From positions 1 to 11,795 of the forward strand of contig LT636238.1 of assembly GCA_900128565.1 (NCBI GenBank): 11,795 nucleotides of DNA, given 5' to 3'. A program made the position numbers and the translations under genes. This DNA is from Stramenopiles sp. TOSAG23-6 (taxonomy: Eukaryota; Sar). The first letter of the stretch is position 1; the number at the start of each line of letters is the position of its first letter. Shown piece after piece: positions 6,346-11,795 of this stretch. The notes under the pieces are model-generated. The model had not been told where the DNA came from. It worked only from the letters and a program-made list of their open reading frames with translations, and did no database searches.

Positions 6346-9157
6346 TCAAGATAACGTCCAAGAGGTGGAAGATCTTCGTTCATACCTTTGCGTTTACGTG
6401 TCTCTCGGACAGCATCAAAAGACATACCCTTTTCAACAGCATTACCTGGGAGAGTTTGCCAATGATCAAAACAACACTGAGGGAAAGCCTGACCACCAGT
6501 AGCAGCACGGAGAGCAGAATCAAAACCAAAAGACTCCTTGACTGGAAGGTAAGCCTTGACAACGTTCATTGGAGTTCCAGCACGTGGAGTTTCAGCAAAG
6601 ACATGACCACGACGCTGAGTAAGTGTTCCATAGATACCACCACAAGCTGACATTGGGCAAGTAATTTCTACAAGGAAGACTGGCTCGCACAAAGATGGCT
6701 TGGAAACATAAACACCAGCAAAAAGAGCACGACGTGTTGGAGGCATGATCTGACCCATACCACGATGGATAGAATCCGCGTGCATGGTAACATCATCAAG
6801 TTCAAACATGATACCACGCATTTTTTCACCACAGAGAGGACCTTCGCGAGTAGCCCATTGAAAACCACCATTGACGGATTCCTTAATCTCATTTAAGTAT
6901 TGGACACCCTTGGTAGCATCAGTGAAGAGATTTGGACCAGTGCCATCAGGGCCAAAAGCCCAAATCTTTTGAGCATCTTTAGCATCCCAACCATAAGTAT
7001 CTGCCATATGACGAGCACGCTTCTTCTTATCCTGACGAGCATCAATAGTTCCGTCCTCAATTTCTTTGATCATTTGCTCTTCAAGAGGTAAAGCATGAAG
7101 GTAAAGACGGTTGTGCTTATTTGGCGACTTGGAAAGAACTTGTGGGCCTTCCTCTGTGATTGTTTCACAATATTGAACAACTGGTGGAGAAATCTTAATT
7201 TTGCATCCTTTCATGTAATCATCCTGAAGATCCTTCAAGCAAATCTCAAGATGGAGCTCACCACAACCAGCAACGACGTGTTCACCAGATTCTTCGTGAG
7301 TAATTTGGACCATAGGATCAGATTTGGAAAGACGTTTGAGTCCTTCGACAAGCTTTGGAAGATCACCAGCAGAGCAACATTCAACAGCAACACGTACAAC
7401 AGGAGATACAGAAAACTTCATCATCTTAATTGGATGACATTCTTCTTCTTTAGCATCACACAGAGTACCACACTTGAGAATGTATGCGTCAATACCGACA
7501 AGAGCACAAGTATTACCACATGGAATGTCAGCAACCTGATCGACGGATCGTCCCATCATAATAACAGTACGTTGGACAGGTTTGACTTTCAAATCAGTCT
7601 TCCTTCCAACTTCGTAGTTTGGACCCATGATACGGCACTTTTGTCCAGTTCTAATGGTACCGGAAAAAACACGACCAAAGGCATAGAAGCGACCCTTGTC
7701 ACTGGTTGGAACCATCTTGGAAATGTACATAAGCATGCAACCTTCACGATCACAATCGCGCATAGCTTTAGCGTACTTATCATCCTGAGGACCGGTATAG
7801 AGAAGCTCAGTACGGTATTTCTGTGCCTTCCATGGAGATGGAAGGTGAAGAACAATCATTTCCATAAGAGCTTCAGCAGCAGGTAACCAACGCTGCATAG
7901 CACGCTTGAGAAGAGGTTTTTGACGGAGGTCAAGTTCATCTTTCTTGAGTTTAATACCAAGTTGTTTGAACATCTTGAAGCAAGCAAGAACTTCTTTTCC
8001 AGTCTTCTTGTTGATACGTTTGGTTTCGTTAATTACACACTCAAAAAGTTGGTACAATGGATCAAGAATGAAATGTACAAAACCACGTTTGATACCTTTG
8101 GACTTTTTGTTGGTAAAACAACGTTTTGTAGGATTGTAGAAAGCTTCACCCCAAAGTTTGTCACGCATAATAGCTTCAGGAATACCAAACTTGGAAGCAT
8201 ACATCTTAGCAAAGTATACAATGGTAAAACCCCACTGGTGGAGACCAGAACCGAAAGCAACTGTACCCTTGGTTGGGTCGACAAGAATATTCTCAACACC
8301 TCCATAGAATTCAGAAAAGTTTTTGTCAGCGTATGTGTTAATAATGACGTTGACATCCTCAATTACACGGGTAAGATTAGTATAACATTCCTCAGGAGGA
8401 AGGTTAAGCTCGAGAAGGACACGGTCAAGTTTGTTACACATGACAACAGGTTTGACACGTTCACCAAGAGCTTGGCGTAGGACAGTTTCAGTTTGAACAG
8501 CGACACCTTCGACACAGTCGACGACAACAAGAGCACCATCAGTGACACGAAGAGCAGCAGTTACCTCAGATGAGAAATCAACGTGGCCTGGTGAATCAAT
8601 AAGATTGATGAGGTATGATTGAGAACCAAACTCAACTTCTTCTCCCTTTACACCTTCCTCGCCTTCCTCTCCAGCAACAGTTCCAGTGGCAGCATCATAC
8701 TCGAAATACAAGGAAATACCAGTGGATTTAATTGTAATACATCGGTCCTGTTCATCTTGACGAGTGTCAGTAAAACGAGCATCACCAGCCTTTTTACCAG
8801 CGATAATACCAGCCTTACAAACGAGAGAATCAGTAAGTGTGGACTTTCCGTGATCAACATGAGCAATGACTGACATATTACGAATTTGCTTCGTAAAGTT
8901 CATCATCTCACGCATTTGTTCTACTGTGAAGTTAACCTAATAGGTACAGTATAACATGGATATTTATAAATGTTAGTCATTTGATATAAAGAAAAGTTTC
9001 GACAAAGAAAAAGAAACACAAACAAACTCAAAGTTAGCTCCTGGTCTATTTCAATTTCAGCGACGACATGTCAACGAAAATCGCGACCCACAGATAGCAA
9101 TTGGAAAATGCGATACAGAAGTGTATAACAATAATGTAAAGAAGATAAACTTACCAT
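6336..9157 (-). CDS. EEF2: Translation elongation factor 2 (eEF2), spliced: exon 1 9157-9155 (ATG), exon 2 8936-6336
   Basis: eEF2 is the GTPase that moves tRNA and mRNA through the cytosolic ribosome after peptide bond formation. The spliced protein is 867 residues, near the usual 840-860. Its N-terminus reads [20 protein letters not shown]; the first Met comes from a separate exon, since the continuous frame has only an internal ATG at 8915, eight residues late. In spliced numbering: P-loop AHVDHGKS (26-33), RFTDTR with the Thr (about T57) that eEF2 kinase phosphorylates in animals, DSPGH (115-119), NKLD (169-172), a Gly/Glu-rich insert in the G domain (about 86-106), and the C-terminal YLDKL. 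The diphthamide histidine is H725 in [12 protein letters not shown], where animals and yeast have HRGGGQ. The coding sequence is more GC-rich and codon-biased than its neighbours, as expected for a highly expressed gene. No 5' UTR ATG occurs for about 215 nt upstream. Confidence 0.96.
8937..9154 (-). other. Intron of eEF2, 218 nt, phase 0, directly after the start codon
   Basis: On the minus strand the sequence reads AAAATG|GTAAGTTTATC at 9154, a perfect donor, and CCTATTAG|GTTAAC at 8937. Splicing joins ATG to GTT AAC TTC ACA GTA GAA CAA, restoring the conserved MVNFTVEQ start of eEF2. A CTAAC branch-point-like motif lies at 8976-8972 with its likely branch A 36 nt from the acceptor. If the intron is retained, the frame from this ATG reaches a stop after 28 codons. 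This is strong evidence that the genome has spliceosomal GT-AG introns even though the other genes here look uninterrupted. Confidence 0.9.
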
Positions 9158-9556
9158 TTTGAGCGAATTGTGTATTTACAAAGAATAAATTCGACAGTAA
9201 AAGTTTATTGCGCAGAAAACCAAAAACACAGAGACGCACCACCACACACTCGTGTGCGAAGAATCGAATGCGAGGCACGTGTCAGTGCTGAATCGATTAG
9301 TTTTAAGTACAAAAATTAACTAGAAAACGTGAGGTAACGAAATCTAGCAAATTCGAGTAAATCAACACCACTCATATGGCGCATCATACCTTCAACTATA
9401 AACTTTCGTACTAATTTTTGTACTCTAAATGTGGCAGTTTTGTGACTCGCCGCAACAAAAAATGTAACGCAGATATACAATATCGCACCTATACAGTATA
9501 CTATTAGCTAGTATCATCAAAAAGATACAGACTACCTAAGGATAATATAGTATAAC
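9158..9556. promoter_or_regulatory. Divergent promoter region between eEF2 and the C2-domain gene
   Basis: This 399-bp stretch separates two start codons pointing apart and must hold the 5' UTRs and promoters of both genes. On the eEF2 side there is CACGTG at 9276-9281 (119 bp upstream of the ATG) and an inverted repeat CACAC-ACTC-GTGTG near 9244-9257. The minus strand from 9157 to about 9372 has no ATG, as expected of a clean leader for a highly expressed gene. On the C2 side there is an 8-bp palindrome AGTATACT (9495-9502) and TACTA/TAGTA arms at 9499-9513. No convincing TATA box is seen on either side. Which elements serve which gene cannot be told from sequence. Confidence 0.55.
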
Positions 9557-11629
9557 ATGAACCATGACGATCCACTTCCTGGGCAATCACATCCTTCACG
9601 GGATCAATCATCAGTAATAAAGAAACAAAATTCATACGAAAAATATATTTCACAAGTCCTGGCAGTCCCTGTCGCTAAAGTAGATAATACTGTATCTCAA
9701 ATGAATGTGTTGACTAAACTATCCGTAAATCAGGTTCATCAACTCAAGAATACTTTAGAATATATAGATGATTCAAAATCACCACACATAAAAAGTAATG
9801 ATGATCAATTGCAAAATAAATGTAAAAAAACTTTGTATTCTTCCTCAACGCATGAAGAGATAGGGCACTATTCAAATCAACGCGATGGTTGGAAACACGC
9901 GGAGCTATTACAACAGCAGATTAACCGCTCAACTGATGAATACTATTGTCAACTAAAGGCTCATTCAGACAGAAGTCGCGCAGAATTCAATGCTGAAATA
10001 AGTAACTTCCAAAATCAACGTTCAGAGCTTTTGTCAGAATTAAGCCAAGTATCTAATAATAATTCAACCGTTGACAAACTCGAGACATTAGTTGAGTACA
10101 ATCGTAACCTAAAAGGTGAATATGAATCCCTGATGGAACAAAAACATATTGCTGAAACTGAACAAAAAGTAGCACTTGACAAGATGCACCTAGAAGTATT
10201 AAATGCCTTGGCAGCCGTGAAAAAAGCGAATATTGCTACAGCAGAAAAATCTTCGAATATGACTTCTAATCCCCCTATAAAACAAGAAAATTTAGTTCAA
10301 TCATTATCTACAATTGAAAAGAGAATAGACGCAAAATTGGATAAATTAGTTTTGTTAGATTCTGGTGATAAAAAGAAAAGACTATTGTCCGAGGTATATG
10401 CTGTGAAAGCAAAGCTCTTTCAGATAGTTGGAAATATTTCAGAAACCTTTGAGTCAGAAGGTATATCATTAAATATGGCAGAGATAAATCAAACAATATT
10501 AACTGAATCCAATGTTTCAAGCACAGTTGATCAGATTGTAAATGAAGAAAAAGCAATAAACGAAAAAACAAGTGAAACAAAAGATAAAAACAATATTAAA
10601 CAGACAAATAAAACAAGTATAACAAAAGATAAAAAAGCAACAAACGAAAACATAACAAATGAAAAAACAGGTGAAATAAAAGATAAAAAAAATATTAAAC
10701 AGACAAATAAAACAAATACAATAAATAAAACAGATATAACAAAAGGCATTAAACAAACAAATAAAGCAAATAAAACAAAAGATAAAACAGATATTAAAAG
10801 AACAAAAGGCAATACATTTTTAAAATTGGAAAATCCAGCAAGTGTATTTCAAAATGCAGCAAACAAATTTCAAGACGCATCAGAGGAATTTAGGGAAAAT
10901 GAGAATGATTCACATGAAGCTCAAATGAGAGAAAAACTTGAAAAATCTTCAAAGATTATCAAAACTATTGCGGAAGATACAATCGAACTAGCTCATTTAG
11001 AACATCCAATGCCAGGTGTATTATCTATAAAAATTATACGAGGGGCACATTTGCCAAGTAAGGCAAGGTCGAAGTCTTTTACAGGATATATTACAGTCGA
11101 GAACAAATGTGAAGATGGTACTTCTCTTGGTGTACTACAACAATTACGTCATGACGGTTTGAAAGTGAAACGTGATAGCATTGGTAGAGCAAGAACTGCT
11201 ACTGTAAAAAAGACTCGAAATCCATCATTCATGAATGAAACTTTTTGTTATGATTTCCCATCATGGAGTAGTCTGTTACGATCTCAAATAGAACTTACTT
11301 TGTTCACAAGCCAGTTTGTGGGAAAAAATACTCAAGTTGGTCATGGAGTAATCCCGAAAGGTGGAATTATCACACAAGATTTATTGCTTAGTGCGCTAGG
11401 TGACTCTGTTGATCGTGAGATTGATATTATATCTGATGTGCAATTTCAAGGTGCAGGGAAACATGGAGAAACTACATATAAGAAAGGGGATATTATTGGT
11501 GATATAATATGTTTTATTGAAATAGAAGGATTTGGACAATCTGCTAAAGCAGCACAGCTAATTTCAGCACAAAAGGCAAATAGGGAATCTACTAAATGGT
11601 TTGAAAGTAAAGAAAAGAAAACTGAATGA
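9557..11629 (+). CDS. Coiled-coil protein with Lys/Asn/Thr repeat tract and C-terminal C2-like domain
   Basis: A 690-residue protein. The ATG at 9557 is the first after an in-frame TAG (9548-9550). I do not recognise the family. Residues 1-110 are polar and probably disordered. Residues 112-230 are heptad-like and rich in Gln, Glu, Leu and Lys (a likely coiled coil), with a second helical stretch at about 245-300. Residues 331-418 are low-complexity Lys/Asn/Thr with internal duplication. A helical linker (425-480) leads to a C2-like beta-sandwich at about 487-660, with LSIKIIRGAHLPSKA (489-503) and TRNPSFMNETFCYDFP (553-568) matching the usual strand 1 and NPxWNE-F signatures. The aspartates that bind calcium in classical C2 domains are not apparent: SFTGYITV replaces DPYV. 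Calcium-independent lipid or protein binding is therefore inferred. There is no signal peptide or membrane helix. A cytosolic or cytoskeletal scaffold is plausible but unproven. Confidence 0.82.
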   Translation: MNHDDPLPGQSHPSRDQSSVIKKQNSYEKYISQVLAVPVAKVDNTVSQMNVLTKLSVNQVHQLKNTLEYIDDSKSPHIKSNDDQLQNKCKKTLYSSSTHEEIGHYSNQRDGWKHAELLQQQINRSTDEYYCQLKAHSDRSRAEFNAEISNFQNQRSELLSELSQVSNNNSTVDKLETLVEYNRNLKGEYESLMEQKHIAETEQKVALDKMHLEVLNALAAVKKANIATAEKSSNMTSNPPIKQENLVQSLSTIEKRIDAKLDKLVLLDSGDKKKRLLSEVYAVKAKLFQIVGNISETFESEGISLNMAEINQTILTESNVSSTVDQIVNEEKAINEKTSETKDKNNIKQTNKTSITKDKKATNENITNEKTGEIKDKKNIKQTNKTNTINKTDITKGIKQTNKANKTKDKTDIKRTKGNTFLKLENPASVFQNAANKFQDASEEFRENENDSHEAQMREKLEKSSKIIKTIAEDTIELAHLEHPMPGVLSIKIIRGAHLPSKARSKSFTGYITVENKCEDGTSLGVLQQLRHDGLKVKRDSIGRARTATVKKTRNPSFMNETFCYDFPSWSSLLRSQIELTLFTSQFVGKNTQVGHGVIPKGGIITQDLLLSALGDSVDREIDIISDVQFQGAGKHGETTYKKGDIIGDIICFIEIEGFGQSAKAAQLISAQKANRESTKWFESKEKKTE
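10547..10810 (+). repeat. A-rich coding repeat with 99-bp period inside the C2-domain gene
   Basis: This tract encodes residues 331-418. A block at 10562-10616 recurs at 10661-10715, exactly 99 bp (33 codons) later, with about three mismatches. It encodes NEKTSETKDKNNIKQTNKT and NEKTGEIKDKKNIKQTNKT. A decayed third unit (KGIKQTNKANKTKDKTDIK) follows at about 10743-10798. The sense strand is overwhelmingly A with very little T, C or G. The preserved frame and near-identity of the copies suggest a recent in-frame duplication within older A-rich repeats. Confidence 0.8.
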
Positions 11630-11642
11630 ATGAATGAATGAA
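11623..11642 (+). repeat. TGAA microsatellite (five units) containing the C2-gene stop codon
   Basis: Five perfect TGAA units run from 11623 to 11642. The TGA stop at 11627-11629 is the start of the second unit. Two further in-frame codons on, the tract gives another TGA (11639-11641), so a readthrough would add only three residues. Unit gain or loss after the first stop would not change the protein. Confidence 0.85.
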
Positions 11643-11646
11643 TAAA
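11641..11646 (+). terminator. Candidate poly(A) signal AATAAA of the C2-domain gene
   Basis: AATAAA overlaps the end of the TGAA microsatellite, 12 nt past the stop. This spacing resembles that of the TFIIIC-like gene, whose AATAAA follows its stop by 13 nt, and is consistent with very short 3' UTRs in this genome. Confidence 0.4.
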
Positions 11647-11695
11647 GATTACAGGTGCATGTAGCTACAGGTACAGGAAAATATAAAAATTATTT

Positions 11696-11794
11696 TTAAA
11701 CAATTACACACTTTTCACATGTAAAACAAGTTGTATCGTTTTCCTTTTGAGGGTCAGAAAAAACTTCTCTCCTTGCAACAAATATTTCATTATC
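11696..11794 (-). CDS. Possible C-terminal fragment of a further gene, ending in a CaaX-like CVIV
   Basis: Reading leftward from the window edge, one minus-strand frame is open for 32 codons to a TAA at 11698-11696. It gives DNEIFVARREVFSDPQKEND followed by TTCFTCEKCVIV. The composition is balanced and unlike the flanking AT-rich DNA, which is why I list it. The last four residues, Cys-Val-Ile-Val, fit a CaaX prenylation box, and CxxCxxC precedes it. A second minus-strand frame is also open over the same bases, so the call is tentative. If real, the gene is convergent with the C2-domain gene with 66 bp between the stops. No family can be named. Confidence 0.33.
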   Translation of the reverse strand, partial: DNEIFVARREVFSDPQKENDTTCFTCEKCVIV

Positions 11795-11795
11795 T

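Noticed and set aside
7095-7886. 263-codon open frame on the plus strand inside eEF2
   Set aside because: It is antisense to a strongly conserved, codon-biased gene. Bias against TTA, CTA and TCA codons in eEF2 keeps the opposite strand open. The translation has no recognisable domain and low protein-like character.
7920-8480. 186-codon open frame on the plus strand inside eEF2
   Set aside because: Same antisense shadow effect of eEF2 codon bias; its frame ends with no sign of an independent gene.
8915-8915. ATG at 8915 as the eEF2 start
   Set aside because: It lies within the conserved [12 protein letters not shown]-terminus. The seven codons before it match eEF2, and the GT-AG intron links them to an upstream ATG.
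9046-9060. Plus-strand pyrimidine tract ending in TTTCAG as a splice acceptor
   Set aside because: It lies inside the eEF2 intron on the opposite strand, and no plus-strand exon follows it.
9057-9278. 73-codon minus-strand frame across the eEF2 leader and intron
   Set aside because: It is in a different frame from eEF2, spans the exon-intron boundary and has no recognisable features.
10517-10812. Minus-strand hydrophobic Phe/Ile/Cys-rich frames (79-93 codons) that look like membrane proteins
   Set aside because: They are the complement of the A-rich Lys/Asn/Thr repeat; poly-A on one strand gives Phe-rich sequence on the other. There is no evidence of an independent gene.
1-11795. Operon, defence cassette, CRISPR array, transposon or RNA gene
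   Set aside because: No direct-repeat array, transposase, terminal inverted repeats, tRNA-like cloverleaf or rRNA-like segment was seen by eye, and the genes are typical eukaryotic single-transcript units on both strands.

Overview
This is a nuclear, protein-coding stretch from an AT-rich, gene-dense microbial eukaryote. The eukaryotic assignment rests on a canonical translation elongation factor 2 (eEF2), a TFIIIC-like WD40 protein, a JmjC oxygenase with a signal peptide, a C2-domain protein, AATAAA-type 3' signals and a GT-AG intron. Most genes are single open frames separated by only 50-400 bp. The form of eEF2 would suit a stramenopile or related alga/protist, but this placement is an impression and not a demonstrated result.

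Layout: (1) 2-1243 (+) is the 3' part of an unrecognised charged protein. (2) 1575-3818 (+) encodes a WD40 protein resembling TFIIIC subunit 2. (3) 3868-5934 (-) encodes a JMJD6-like JmjC oxygenase with an N-terminal signal peptide; it is convergent with gene 2, with 49 bp between the stops. (4) 6336-9157 (-) encodes eEF2. Its first exon carries only the initiator ATG, followed by a 218-nt intron, so the true protein is 867 residues; the uninterrupted frame alone starts eight residues too late. (5) 9557-11629 (+) encodes a coiled-coil protein with a Lys/Asn/Thr repeat tract and a C-terminal C2-like domain; it is divergent from eEF2 across 399 bp. (6) 11696-11794 (-) may be the last 32 codons of another gene, ending in a possible CaaX box; this call is weak.

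The genes do not form an operon or a single pathway. TFIIIC (RNA polymerase III transcription of tRNA and 5S genes) and eEF2 (ribosomal translocation) both serve protein synthesis, but adjacency in a eukaryotic genome is weak evidence of a joint role. I see no mobile element, CRISPR array, RNA gene or defence cassette. No new multi-gene system is apparent. The points most worth following are the eEF2 start-codon exon, the unusual diphthamide-loop residue, the apparently secretory JmjC enzyme, the repeat tract in the C2 protein, and a CACGTGT motif shared by the upstream regions of the two minus-strand genes.
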